From NCBI RefSeq assembly GCF_963681195.1, contig NZ_OY808997.1, forward strand, positions 744,001 through 808,000: a DNA stretch of 64,000 bases. The letters run 5' to 3'. This document shows positions 26,576-35,960 of this stretch, piece after piece. Under the pieces are notes generated by a model that was not told the origin of the DNA, searched no databases, and saw nothing but the letters and a program-made list of their open reading frames with translations. Positions within the stretch are counted from its first letter, which is position 1, and the number at the start of each line of letters is the position of its first letter. Source of the DNA: Vibrio sp. 16. Lineage in GTDB: Bacteria; Pseudomonadota; Gammaproteobacteria; Enterobacterales; Vibrionaceae. Both the position numbers and the translations under genes were made by a program.

Positions 26576-27310
26576 GTGAGCAAACAGACAGATATTGAAG
26601 ACAATGAAGACGTTGTTGTTATAGAAGAGCGAGATCGTCGCAGTTATCTTTACATTGCGATTGCTGGTGTGCTTGGACTTGCTATTGGTGGTCTTGCTGG
26701 ATCGTCGCTCACAGCCGGTAAATGGGAGAGCGCCTATCAGGAGATGGAACAAAAGTATCATACGATGATGAGCGACAAGCAGAAACTGGTGGAGCAGGTG
26801 GAAGTGCGCGTCGCCAATGTGGATTCTGAAGTCGAAGATAAACTTAAGCAAGCCATCAAAGATCAGGCCCAAGAACATGAAGCGGCACTAACCGCATTAC
26901 AGTCTCAAATTGCGGAGCTTGAAAAGGTGAATCTATCGCTTGAAGAGCAAATTGCCAGTCAGAAACAGAGCCTGAGCCAAGCATCCCAACAAAATGCGCA
27001 ACTTAATCGTCAAGCGGATATCCAAGCGACCTTGTTTGAGCGCTCTCGTGAGCTGTTTCAACAAGAACTCAAAGTGAAAATGGAGCTTGAAGCTCTAGAA
27101 AAAGAGCGTGAACAATTATTGCCTAAAATAGATGTGCTGAAAGCGGATTGCGACGCCTATCTTGAAGGAACCTCTTGGGATGCGAAGTCTGATTCGTGTG
27201 ATAAACAAGACGAAGCAAACTCACGCTTAAGTCAGATTAATCAGATGATTAAAGTGCATCAGATGGATCTGCAACAAATGAAAGAGCTGGCGGAGCAACT
27301 AGGTTTATAG
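26576..27310 (+). CDS. Inner-membrane coiled-coil protein
   Basis: 244 residues, GTG start with AGGAG upstream. A short acidic N-terminus (residues 1-20) is followed by one membrane span (~24-46, glycine-rich) and a nearly continuous coiled coil (~50-175). Two Cys near the end (DCDAYL and DSCDKQ) are followed by another helix. Homologues in Vibrio are sometimes labelled as partition proteins without basis; no ATPase or DNA-binding motif is seen. It is likely a structural or scaffolding protein facing the periplasm, paired with the 52-residue membrane protein. Confidence 0.78.
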   Translation: MSKQTDIEDNEDVVVIEERDRRSYLYIAIAGVLGLAIGGLAGSSLTAGKWESAYQEMEQKYHTMMSDKQKLVEQVEVRVANVDSEVEDKLKQAIKDQAQEHEAALTALQSQIAELEKVNLSLEEQIASQKQSLSQASQQNAQLNRQADIQATLFERSRELFQQELKVKMELEALEKEREQLLPKIDVLKADCDAYLEGTSWDAKSDSCDKQDEANSRLSQINQMIKVHQMDLQQMKELAEQLGL

Positions 27311-27503
27311 CGATTTTCTGTTATGTACAGGCATTTTTGTGGCGTGATTCAAACTATGATCTTCGATTCCTAATATTCTTATCACATTAGTATCGGTAGT
27401 ACTGAAATAAGCTCTATATTTAAGAATGTTTATTTGTTCTTTCAATAGAGCTTTTTTATTGCGCCCGTGTTGGGAGCAACGGGAGTCATAGCTAAGGTTG
27501 GAT

Positions 27504-29279
27504 GTGCTAGAAGATACGGTACCTAAATCAGTGAAAGTTACAGCAGCAGTGTTATTTTTGGCGTCTGTTGCTTTGATTACCCACACGCTTGTGACAGAGC
27601 ATGAGGTTTGGAAGGAAGCCTATTTGTTGTTCCCACTTGGCATTCTCGGGGCATTTTTTGTCACTAAACCACGCCTAAAAGTCCTGTTGAGTGGCTTGTC
27701 CATTGCTGTCATCTTTGTCGGTGGTCTGTTTGAGCCCCTAGAGCTCGATGCTATTGAAGAGAGTTTTATCCTACTGCCTCTTTGTTATCTGGTTTTGTTT
27801 CCTGGTTCATTCTTCCCTATTGGGGTGGCTCTCGCGCTCGTTGCTAGCTATCTCTACAATCTCCCGGCTGAGGAGTTCGAAGAGTTTATTGAAGATGCCA
27901 TCGAAGTCCTAGCGATTACAGTGCTCGCTACCATCATGACGTATTACTACGAGAAGGCTTCTCGCCAAGCATTACGCTATCGTAAAAGCACTTATACAGA
28001 TGTGCTAACAAAGCTACCCAACTTAAACGCGTTTTATGAGGATATCGGCGAGGTGACGCCCGACAATGCGGATCGTTACGCCGTTATTCAAATCGGTTTA
28101 AATAACTTTAAGAGCGTCAACGATAGGTTGGGGTATCGAAATGGCGATGAACTGCTACAAACGTTTTCTCAACAATTGAATTCAAAAGTCCCGTCCTTTG
28201 CCAAATTCTATCGCTTAGGTGGGGATGAGTTTGTCTTTATGGTTGAAGCGGAGAAGGAGCAACTGAAGGATCAAATTCATCAGTTGGTTGAAGTCTTGCA
28301 CAACTATCACTCTGACTTGTATGTGGTCAGTGATATGTCACACCGGCTTTCATTTAGCCTTGGCGTCGCGTTTGCCAAAGATGCGTTAGGTAACGTACTG
28401 GTGTGGGGAAAGAACGCCGACTTAGCTTTGTTTAAAGCGAGGCAAGAGGGCGCAGGCGCGGTGTGTTGGTATGATGATGTGTTGTTAGATGAGACCGTAA
28501 GGCAGCACCAAATTGAGGCAGAGTTACAACGGGCACTTGATGAGCAGCACTTTGTCTTGCACTACCAACCCAAGGTATCTATTGGTACCAATGAATTGGT
28601 TGGCGCCGAAGCTCTAATCCGTTGGATGCACCCCAATTTAGGAATGGTTTCCCCAGCCGAATTTATTCCGGTAGCGGAGCGGACAGGGAAGATTGTACCG
28701 CTTGGGCGTTGGGTGGCGAGAGAAGCCTGTCGAGAAGCAAAAAGTTGGTTTGACAAAGGCCACGCTATCGTTGTCTCAATCAATGTTTCCAACGTTCAGT
28801 TTGCCCACGATGATGTGTTTAAATTTATCAGTGATGCTCTTGATGAACATCAGTTGCCCGCAAATCTTCTGCAAATCGAAATTACGGAATCTACCTTGAT
28901 GCAGCAGCCTGAATTTGTGATTGCCGCGTGCGAGAAGTTGCAAGAGCTAGGCGTCTCTATTGCGATTGATGATTTTGGCGTTGAGTACTCATCTCTGAAT
29001 TATCTCAAAAAGCTTCCCATTGATGTGCTTAAGATCGACAAGTCGTTTGTCGACGATTGTGTCAGGCTACACACCGACCACATGTTGGTTAGGACGATTA
29101 TTCAAATGGGCCATAACCTCAATAAACGCGTGATTGCCGAAGGGGTAGAAACGGAAGACCAACTGGCGCTTCTCGAAAAAGAAGGATGTCAGGAGTACCA
29201 AGGGTACTTTTTCTCTCGGCCGTTGCCTGCTTATGACTTTGTGGGTTTAATTGATGGCTATCGAAGCGACTCCAACTGA
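27504..29279 (+). CDS. Membrane GGDEF-EAL protein (first of tandem pair)
   Basis: 591 residues. Five to six N-terminal membrane segments (to ~155) form an integral sensor, followed by a diguanylate cyclase domain with intact GGDEF at 239-243 and a phosphodiesterase domain with EAL at 369-371, IEITEST, IDDFGVEYSS, KIDKSFV and EGVE, so cyclic-di-GMP synthesis and breakdown are both possible. No RxxD inhibitory site lies before GGDEF. GTG 27504 follows AAGG at six bases and places GGDEF at the same number as in the paralogue; TTG 27498 is less likely. Followed by its paralogue after 188 bases. Confidence 0.9.
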   Translation: MLEDTVPKSVKVTAAVLFLASVALITHTLVTEHEVWKEAYLLFPLGILGAFFVTKPRLKVLLSGLSIAVIFVGGLFEPLELDAIEESFILLPLCYLVLFPGSFFPIGVALALVASYLYNLPAEEFEEFIEDAIEVLAITVLATIMTYYYEKASRQALRYRKSTYTDVLTKLPNLNAFYEDIGEVTPDNADRYAVIQIGLNNFKSVNDRLGYRNGDELLQTFSQQLNSKVPSFAKFYRLGGDEFVFMVEAEKEQLKDQIHQLVEVLHNYHSDLYVVSDMSHRLSFSLGVAFAKDALGNVLVWGKNADLALFKARQEGAGAVCWYDDVLLDETVRQHQIEAELQRALDEQHFVLHYQPKVSIGTNELVGAEALIRWMHPNLGMVSPAEFIPVAERTGKIVPLGRWVAREACREAKSWFDKGHAIVVSINVSNVQFAHDDVFKFISDALDEHQLPANLLQIEITESTLMQQPEFVIAACEKLQELGVSIAIDDFGVEYSSLNYLKKLPIDVLKIDKSFVDDCVRLHTDHMLVRTIIQMGHNLNKRVIAEGVETEDQLALLEKEGCQEYQGYFFSRPLPAYDFVGLIDGYRSDSN

Positions 29280-29467
29280 GTGAAGTAGGCGTCAAAATCG
29301 CGAAATAGTGTGACTTGAACTAGTGTTTATAGAGACTGTTTACATATGAGCGGCTCGTTATCACAGAGAGTGTAAGCGTTGCATCGTTGAGCTAGAGGGT
29401 GATTCGGTGAACGTGACGCATCTGGTGTTGAGAGACAACACGCGATAACTCATTAGTAGGGATCACT

Positions 29468-31243
29468 ATGCGCCAGAATCAACTAACAGACGGCTTGCAG
29501 GTCTTGGGTTACTTGGCTTACCTTTCTGCCGTTGGATGGGTGACTTATACACTGACCATGATTCCGCACTCTTGGAATTATGTTTACTATTTATTCCCAC
29601 TGATGATGATGATCGCACTCTTTGTGAAAGAGGCGTCTCTTAAACATTTGTTTGCGTTTTCGTCATTGGCTCTGTTCGTTGTTGGTGGGCTGATTGACCC
29701 TTTTAACCTTGACGATATTCAGCTCTGCTTAATACTGCTTCCACTTTGTTACATCGTCCTTTTCCCCGGAACGTTGTGGCCGATCGCGGTCGGTGCCGCA
29801 TTAATCAATAGTTACTTGTACCAACTTTCCGTGTCAGATTTTGATGCGTTTGTGGATTTCTCCATCCAACTCACGGCAATCACGCTGTTTTCGACGCTAC
29901 TTGTCTACTTTTATGTGCAAACGCGTAAGCAAGCAGAGCAATTCCATCGCGATAGCGTCACCGACTATCTGACAAAATTGTCGAATGCGAATGCTTACAA
30001 CGAATCCTTACAAAGAGTCGATAAGTCAAACTTGGGACGCTTTGGTTTGATTCATATCGGGATGGAAGGCTTTAAGAACGTCAATGATCGCCTAGGTTAT
30101 CGACACGGTGATGCGCTGCTAATTGCTTTTGCACATCATCTTAAAGACTTGGTTGAGTCTAAAGGCGAAATATTCCGGTTTGGTGGGGATGAATTTGTCA
30201 TCCTTGTTGAAAGCAAGCACATTGAAGAGACGCTCCAAGAACTGGTCGATGAGTTATTGAAGCACCATAAAATGATGTTCAACATCGAAAATACCTCGCA
30301 CCGGATCACTTACTGTATCGGTGTCGCATACGCAACCGATGCGAAAGGGAACATGGAACTTTGGGCAAAAAACGCCGATTTTGCTTTGTATAAAGCGCGC
30401 ACCGAAGGGGCTGGGTCTGTTTGTTGGTTCGATAACGAACTATTGAGTGAGACTATTCGCCAGCACCAAATCGAAACAGAGATCAAAGATGCGTTGGCCA
30501 ACAACCAATTTGTCTTACAGTACCAACCCAAAGTGTCGATTAAAGAGTCGAGGATTGTTGGCGCAGAAGCGCTAATTCGTTGGCTGCATCCAGAGCTTGG
30601 TCCTATTTCGCCTGCTGAGTTCATTCCAGTTGCGGAAAAAACCACTCAGATTGTTCCGCTTGGACAATGGATCATCTACCAAGCGTGTGCGCAGGCGAAG
30701 CAGCTTAACGATCAAGGTCTCGATGTGTGCATTGCCATCAATGTATCAACGGTGCAGTTTGCCCACGCTGATCTGTTTGACGTGCTGTGCAAAGCGCTAA
30801 AGCAAACCAAACTCCCTTCTCATCTCCTGCAAGTCGAGATCACGGAATCCACACTGATGAGTGATCCTGAACATATCACTGATATTTGCCGACAACTTCG
30901 TGCAATCGGCGTCACTATTGCGATAGACGACTTTGGTGTTGAGTATTCGTGCCTCAAATACCTCAAGCAACTGCCTATCGATGTGCTGAAAATTGACAAG
31001 TGTTTCGTTGATGAATGCTCAGTCAGCCATTCGGATCGAGTGCTGGTGAATACCATTGTTCAAATGGGGCACAGTCTGGGCATTAAGGTGATTGCTGAAG
31101 GTGTTGAACATGAAGAGCAGTTGGCGGTGCTTGAAGAGCTTGGATGCGACCAATATCAGGGTTACCTATTTTCACAACCGCTCTCTTATCAAGAGTTCTC
31201 TTCGATGATTCTACAAGAGCGTATTGAAGCGAGCTCCGCATAA
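29468..31243 (+). CDS. Membrane GGDEF-EAL protein (second of tandem pair)
   Basis: 591 residues, the same length and layout as the preceding protein: hydrophobic N-terminal sensor, GGDEF at 239-243 (RFGGDEF), EAL in GAEALIRW, then ITESTLM, DDFGVEYSCLKYL, KIDKCFV and EGVE. The two share long identical blocks, so they arose by tandem duplication. All catalytic motifs are kept in both. Divergence in the membrane half could mean different input signals. The leader has its own start site (TAGGGATCACT before ATG), so separate expression is possible. Confidence 0.9.
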   Translation: MRQNQLTDGLQVLGYLAYLSAVGWVTYTLTMIPHSWNYVYYLFPLMMMIALFVKEASLKHLFAFSSLALFVVGGLIDPFNLDDIQLCLILLPLCYIVLFPGTLWPIAVGAALINSYLYQLSVSDFDAFVDFSIQLTAITLFSTLLVYFYVQTRKQAEQFHRDSVTDYLTKLSNANAYNESLQRVDKSNLGRFGLIHIGMEGFKNVNDRLGYRHGDALLIAFAHHLKDLVESKGEIFRFGGDEFVILVESKHIEETLQELVDELLKHHKMMFNIENTSHRITYCIGVAYATDAKGNMELWAKNADFALYKARTEGAGSVCWFDNELLSETIRQHQIETEIKDALANNQFVLQYQPKVSIKESRIVGAEALIRWLHPELGPISPAEFIPVAEKTTQIVPLGQWIIYQACAQAKQLNDQGLDVCIAINVSTVQFAHADLFDVLCKALKQTKLPSHLLQVEITESTLMSDPEHITDICRQLRAIGVTIAIDDFGVEYSCLKYLKQLPIDVLKIDKCFVDECSVSHSDRVLVNTIVQMGHSLGIKVIAEGVEHEEQLAVLEELGCDQYQGYLFSQPLSYQEFSSMILQERIEASSA

Positions 31244-31267
31244 AAGCCGCAACATGCGCTGCGGCTT
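31244..31267. terminator. Terminator between convergent genes
   Basis: The stem agccgca/tgcggct lies in the 33 bases between two stops. The T-tracts are short. Confidence 0.5.
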
Positions 31268-31276
31268 AGCTTGGTG

Positions 31277-32383
31277 TTAATGAGTTAAGTAGTGTTTCAC
31301 AAACTCAGTAATCTTAACCATGTCATCAATTGCGATGAACTCTTCAGTGGTATGAACTTTCGCCATGCCCGTAGACACATTGACGGTGGTTAGTCCTTTG
31401 GCATTGAAGTTGTTCGCGTCACTGCCGCCACCTGTGCCCTTGGTGTAAGGGCTAGCACCAATCGCTTCAAACGACGCTTTTACCGACTGAATATGAGGGT
31501 GATCGTCAGCGATAACAAAGGCGTTGTAGGCACGTGTTGATTCAATGTCCACTTCGGCGCCGTGCTGTTTGGCAACTGATTGGAAAGTCTCGACCATGTG
31601 GTTGACCTGCGCATCGAGCTTATCACCGTTTAGTGAGCGCGCTTCCGCGACGATCTTAAGTTCTGGCATGACGATGTTAGTTGCGTTTCCGCCTTCGACA
31701 ATACCAATGTTTGCGGTGGTTTCTTCATCAATACGAAGCAATTTCATCTGTGTAATGGCGTCAGCCGCGACTTGGATCGCACTGATGCCTTCTTCTGGCG
31801 CTAAGCCTGCGTGGGCTGGGCGACCTTTGATGTTAGCGACGATTTTTTGCTGTCCAGGCGCCGCGTTGACTATCGTACCAATTGGACCACCTGTATCGAG
31901 TACGATGGCTTTGTCCGATGTGATGAAAGACATGTCAAAATGCTCTGAGCCAAACAATCCGCCTTCTTCGTGAACAGTGAACGCCAGTTCAATAGTTTTA
32001 TGGTCGAGGTTTTCTGATTGAATGCAGCGAACGGCTTCCATGATCGCTGCAATGCCTGATTTGTCGTCACCACCGAGAATGGTGTTGCCTTTGGAGCGGA
32101 TGATGCCGTCTTCGATGATGGGCTCAATACCAATGCCTGGAGTCACTGTATCCATGTGACAGCTCAAAACAATGCTGTCTTCAATTTTGCCTTCGAGTCG
32201 AGCATAAACGTTGAAGCCATTAGAGACCTCTTCAGGCACAGGTAGCTTGTGAACCGTAAAGCCCAGTTCGCCTAATTGCTCTGAAAGTGCTTGCGCGATG
32301 GCTTTCTCGTTTCTTGATTCACTGTCGATCTGAACGAGTTGGATAAAATGGTCAACAAGACGGTCGCGATTAATATGTGTCAT
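31277..32383 (-). CDS. M20-family peptidase T-like metallopeptidase
   Basis: 368 residues from ATG 32383 (MTHINRDRL); a further upstream ATG has no support. Di-zinc aminopeptidase of cytoplasmic peptide turnover, most like PepT2/YqjE-type. Motifs are SCHMDTVTPGIG (zinc His, Asp), GGDDKSGIA (bridging Asp), HEEGGLFGS (general-base Glu), VLDTGGPIG and GGGSDANNFNAKG. The insert between the two halves carries the dimerisation domain. No operon partners are seen. True substrate (tripeptides or others) is not known. Confidence 0.88.
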   Translation of the reverse strand: MTHINRDRLVDHFIQLVQIDSESRNEKAIAQALSEQLGELGFTVHKLPVPEEVSNGFNVYARLEGKIEDSIVLSCHMDTVTPGIGIEPIIEDGIIRSKGNTILGGDDKSGIAAIMEAVRCIQSENLDHKTIELAFTVHEEGGLFGSEHFDMSFITSDKAIVLDTGGPIGTIVNAAPGQQKIVANIKGRPAHAGLAPEEGISAIQVAADAITQMKLLRIDEETTANIGIVEGGNATNIVMPELKIVAEARSLNGDKLDAQVNHMVETFQSVAKQHGAEVDIESTRAYNAFVIADDHPHIQSVKASFEAIGASPYTKGTGGGSDANNFNAKGLTTVNVSTGMAKVHTTEEFIAIDDMVKITEFVKHYLTH

Positions 32384-32738
32384 TTTTATACCTAGGTAGA
32401 GAACAGAGGCGACCACCTTAGCCTTACTGGCAGTGAATAAATCTGAGGTAAATCAATCTAACCAACAACTTTACCTGTTTCTGACCAACTAACTGGTAAC
32501 GGAGTAAAACGTACTCTCATTGTGTAAAGCAAACTTTTCCTTAATGTAAAATATTTGTTACCAAGTTGCTTTGTTTAATTCATTGTTTTTATTGGTTTTA
32601 GTGTTCATCGTAGGCGATGTTTTACAGGTTATGTTGCAAGTTTGTGCGAGTGTAAAATGTCCGCCGTTGGTTCCTTTTATAATTGAGATCGGCAAATCTT
32701 AGCTAAGACACGCTGAAACTAAAAAAGAGGGAACGACA
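32384..32738. other. Upstream region of tyrosine catabolic operon
   Basis: Non-coding and A/T-rich. It holds three TGTAAA half-sites, listed with the TyrR-like element, and the hppD ribosome binding site (AGAGGGA). No ORF seen. Confidence 0.6.
32523..32562 (+). promoter_or_regulatory. TyrR-box-like pair
   Basis: Two TGTAAA half-sites start 22 bases apart (32523 and 32545), each followed after six bases by a partial match to TTTACA (TTTTCC and GTTACC). A third TGTAAA lies at 32651. TyrR boxes read TGTAAAN6TTTACA and often come in pairs about two helical turns apart. The right-hand halves are weak. Confidence 0.45.
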
Positions 32739-33812
32739 ATGAATCAAGCGTTTAATCCACTAGGCACTGACGGATTTGAATTTGTGGAGTACACGGCAGC
32801 GGATGAAAAAGGCATTCAAGACCTAAAATCGCTGTTTAGCTCGCTGGGCTTTGCAGAAGTGGCTAAGCACCGTTCCAAAAATGCGTGGCTGTATCGCCAG
32901 GGTGACATCAACTTCATCGTCAATGCACAGCCTCACAGCCAAGCTGAAGCCTTCGCCAAAGTTCATGGTCCTTCGGTTTGTGGCATGGCATTTAGAGTGA
33001 AAGATGCCGCTGTTGCACACGCTCATGCTCTTGAGAATGGTGGGGAAGAGTACAAAACAGAAATCGGACCGATGGAGCTGAGTATTCCGGCGATTTATGG
33101 CATTGGCGAAAGCTTGCTCTATTTCGTTGACCGATACGGCAAGCAGAGCATCTACGATGTGGACTTTGTATTTTACCCTGATGCAGAGGAACGTTTGGCG
33201 AAAATGGACGTCGGTATGTATGAAATTGACCACCTGACGCACAACGTCAAACAGGGCAACATGGATGTCTGGTCGGGTTTCTATGAGCGAATCGGTAACT
33301 TCCGTGAGATTCGGTACTTCGATATTGAGGGCAAACTGACGGGGCTTGTGAGCCGAGCGATGACCGCACCGTGTCGCAAAATCCGCATTCCAATCAATGA
33401 GTCGTCTGACGATAAGTCGCAGATCGAAGAGTTCATTCGTGAATACAACGGCGAAGGGATTCAGCATATTGCCTTGACGACAGATGACATCTACCAAACC
33501 GTACAAACTCTACGAGATCGCGGAATGGACTTTATGCCAACACCGGGTACTTACTACGAGAAGGTGGATAGCCGCGTAGAGGGGCACTCAGAGGATGTAA
33601 ACCGTCTTCGTGAGCTCGAAATCTTGATTGACGGCGCGCCGATGAAAGATGGCATCTTGCTGCAAATCTTTACTCAGACGGTCATTGGTCCTGTGTTCTT
33701 TGAAATCATTCAACGTAAAGGCAATGAAGGATTTGGGGAAGGTAATTTCAAAGCTCTATTTGAGTCGATCGAAGAAGACCAAATTCGCCGTGGAGTACTA
33801 AACGATGCATAA
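32739..33812 (+). CDS. hppD: 4-Hydroxyphenylpyruvate dioxygenase
   Basis: 357 residues, family length. Converts 4-hydroxyphenylpyruvate to homogentisate, the first committed step here. Vicinal-oxygen-chelate fold: the iron ligands are in DHLTHNV (His), IQHIALTT (His) and FFEIIQRKG (Glu). The start is preceded by AGAGGGAACGACA. The next gene, hmgA, overlaps its end by 8 bases, giving a coupled operon hppD-hmgA-fahA-maiA. No tyrosine aminotransferase lies in the window, so the first transamination is supplied elsewhere. Confidence 0.95.
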   Translation: MNQAFNPLGTDGFEFVEYTAADEKGIQDLKSLFSSLGFAEVAKHRSKNAWLYRQGDINFIVNAQPHSQAEAFAKVHGPSVCGMAFRVKDAAVAHAHALENGGEEYKTEIGPMELSIPAIYGIGESLLYFVDRYGKQSIYDVDFVFYPDAEERLAKMDVGMYEIDHLTHNVKQGNMDVWSGFYERIGNFREIRYFDIEGKLTGLVSRAMTAPCRKIRIPINESSDDKSQIEEFIREYNGEGIQHIALTTDDIYQTVQTLRDRGMDFMPTPGTYYEKVDSRVEGHSEDVNRLRELEILIDGAPMKDGILLQIFTQTVIGPVFFEIIQRKGNEGFGEGNFKALFESIEEDQIRRGVLNDA

Positions 33813-34932
33813 ATGGATCACATTCCCTCACCGGGAGGGAGTGTGCTCCAAGCAAGCGCACGCAGACTTCCCGGAAGAGGCAATTTACGAGAGAGAGGCG
33901 GGGAGAAGCGGCTTTTTTGGCCCCGCAGCACACTTTCATCATCAACACGCACCTACAGGATGGAGTGAGTGGGAAGGGGAACTACGCCCGAGAGCATTCA
34001 ATTTCAATCTTGTCGAGAAAGCGAGCCAACTCTCTCCTTGGGCGGTGCCCCATCTGCTTCACAATGCAGATTGCAAAATTCGCGTTTGGCGCATGGATGA
34101 AAAAATGGAATTTCTGGTTAGGAATGCAGACGGTGACGAACTGCTGTTTATCCACCAAGGGAAGGCCGATTTTTACAGTGACTATGGGCATTTAGAGGTA
34201 GGGGAAGGTGACTATGTGGTGATTCCTCGCTCAACCAATTGGCGCCTCGAACCGTCTGAGGCCATGTTTATTCTAATGGTTGAAAACACCGATGCCGCGT
34301 ACACCTTGCCCGACAAAGGCATGGTCGGCAACCACGCTGTGTTTGATCCGGCCGTTCTGGAAGTGCCTTCGATCAATGAAAAATTTAAGGCGCAATATTC
34401 TGAGCAGCCAACCCAAGTGCAGGTAAAACGCCATGAGCAAATCAGCACGGTCACTTATCCGTTTAACCCATTGGACGCGATTGGTTGGCATGGGGATTTG
34501 GCGGTTGTCAAAGTAAACTGGCGTGACATAAGACCATTAATGTCACATCGCTACCATTTGCCGCCGTCGGCGCACACGACCTTTGTGGGCGCGGGCTTTG
34601 TTATTTGTACCTTTGTTCCAAGACCCATCGAAAGTGACCCTGGGGCATTGAAAGTGCCGTTTTACCACAACAATGATGATTACGACGAAGTGCTTTTCTA
34701 CCACGCTGGGGACTTCTTTAGCCGAGACAATATCGAAGCGGGGATGGTCACTTTCCATCCAGCTGGATTTACTCATGGGCCGCACCCAAAAGCGTTTCAG
34801 GCTGGCCAAGAGTTCAAGAAGAAGTTTACCGATGAAGTCGCTGTGATGATTGATACACGCCACGCTCTCTCGTTTGGCGAAGAGGCAACCGCGGTTGAAA
34901 ATAAAGAATACGTCTACAGCTGGAAAGGATAA
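33805..34932 (+). CDS. hmgA: Homogentisate 1,2-dioxygenase
   Basis: 375 residues. Opens the homogentisate ring to maleylacetoacetate; loss of it makes vibrios produce brown pyomelanin. The conserved C-terminal cupin has YDEVLFYHAGDFFSRDN and FHPAGFTHGPHPKAF; iron ligands come from these His and Glu. It is shorter than the 430-445 residue enzymes of Pseudomonas and human, with the N-terminal region reduced, so it belongs to the short bacterial branch. The ATG overlaps the end of hppD (ATGCATAA). Confidence 0.92.
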   Translation: MHKWITFPHREGVCSKQAHADFPEEAIYEREAGRSGFFGPAAHFHHQHAPTGWSEWEGELRPRAFNFNLVEKASQLSPWAVPHLLHNADCKIRVWRMDEKMEFLVRNADGDELLFIHQGKADFYSDYGHLEVGEGDYVVIPRSTNWRLEPSEAMFILMVENTDAAYTLPDKGMVGNHAVFDPAVLEVPSINEKFKAQYSEQPTQVQVKRHEQISTVTYPFNPLDAIGWHGDLAVVKVNWRDIRPLMSHRYHLPPSAHTTFVGAGFVICTFVPRPIESDPGALKVPFYHNNDDYDEVLFYHAGDFFSRDNIEAGMVTFHPAGFTHGPHPKAFQAGQEFKKKFTDEVAVMIDTRHALSFGEEATAVENKEYVYSWKG

Positions 34933-34949
34933 GAATTAAGGGATTGAGT

Positions 34950-35960
34950 ATGAAGTTAGCAACCTTAAAAAATGGCCGCCGAGATGGTTTGCTGGTGGTC
35001 GTCAATAGAGCATTGACCAAGTGTGTCGCGGTTCCTGAAATCGCGGAGACCATGCAGCTAGCCTTAGATGATTGGGAGCGCGTTGAGCCTCAACTCCATG
35101 AAGTCTATATCGCGCTGAATGAAGGCGAGCTAGTGCAGGAGCTGCCGTTTGATCAAAGTCGATGCGAATCGCCGCTACCTAGGGCTTACCAGTGGGCGGA
35201 TGGCAGTGCATATGTCAATCACGTAGAGCTGGTTCGCAAGGCGCGTGGCGCAGAAATGCCCCCAAGCTTTTGGACTGACCCGCTAATGTACCAAGGAGGT
35301 TCCGATGCGTTTATTGGTCCTCGTGATGATATTCCACTAGGAAGCGAAGATTGGGGCATCGATTTCGAAGGTGAAGTCGCGGTGGTAACAGGCGATGTGC
35401 CAATGGGCGTCACACCGGAGCAAGCTGCAAAGAGCATTAAACTTGTAATGTTGGTTAATGACGTGTCGCTACGCGGCCTGATCCCCAATGAACTGGGTAA
35501 AGGGTTCGGCTTTTTCCAATCGAAACCGTCGTCGGTCTTTTCCCCAGTGGCGGTGACGCCAGATGAGCTCGGTGATGACTGGGATGGCGGCAAACTAAGC
35601 CTGCCGCTTATGTCTTACTACAATCATGAATTGTTTGGTAAACCGAATGCGGGCGTCGATATGACATTTGAATTTCCAGAGCTTATCGCTCACGCGGCGA
35701 AAACCCGTCCGCTTTGTGCTGGGGCGATCATCGGGTCTGGTACGGTTTCTAATAAGCAGGGCACTGACCATGGAACCTCAATAGTTGAGGGTGGCGTCGG
35801 GTATTCGTGTATTGCTGAAGTCAGAATGATTGAGACGATCCGTGATGGCAAACCTACCACTTCTTTTATGAAGTTTGGTGACCATATAAAGATCGAGATG
35901 CTGGATAAGCAAGGTCACTCTATCTTTGGCTCGATTGATCAGCACGTGGTGAAATACTAA
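34950..35960 (+). CDS. fahA: Fumarylacetoacetate hydrolase family protein
   Basis: 336 residues from ATG 34950, with AAGGGA upstream (TTG 34944 is less likely). Splits fumarylacetoacetate into fumarate and acetoacetate, the last step of tyrosine breakdown. The acidic metal site is in DWGIDFEGEVAVVTG and the family core FIGPRDDIP. C-terminal GAIIGSGTVSNKQGTDHG and GYSCIAEVRMIE are typical. It lies 17 bases after hmgA and its stop overlaps the start of maiA by one base (TAATG). Confidence 0.92.
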   Translation: MKLATLKNGRRDGLLVVVNRALTKCVAVPEIAETMQLALDDWERVEPQLHEVYIALNEGELVQELPFDQSRCESPLPRAYQWADGSAYVNHVELVRKARGAEMPPSFWTDPLMYQGGSDAFIGPRDDIPLGSEDWGIDFEGEVAVVTGDVPMGVTPEQAAKSIKLVMLVNDVSLRGLIPNELGKGFGFFQSKPSSVFSPVAVTPDELGDDWDGGKLSLPLMSYYNHELFGKPNAGVDMTFEFPELIAHAAKTRPLCAGAIIGSGTVSNKQGTDHGTSIVEGGVGYSCIAEVRMIETIRDGKPTTSFMKFGDHIKIEMLDKQGHSIFGSIDQHVVKY

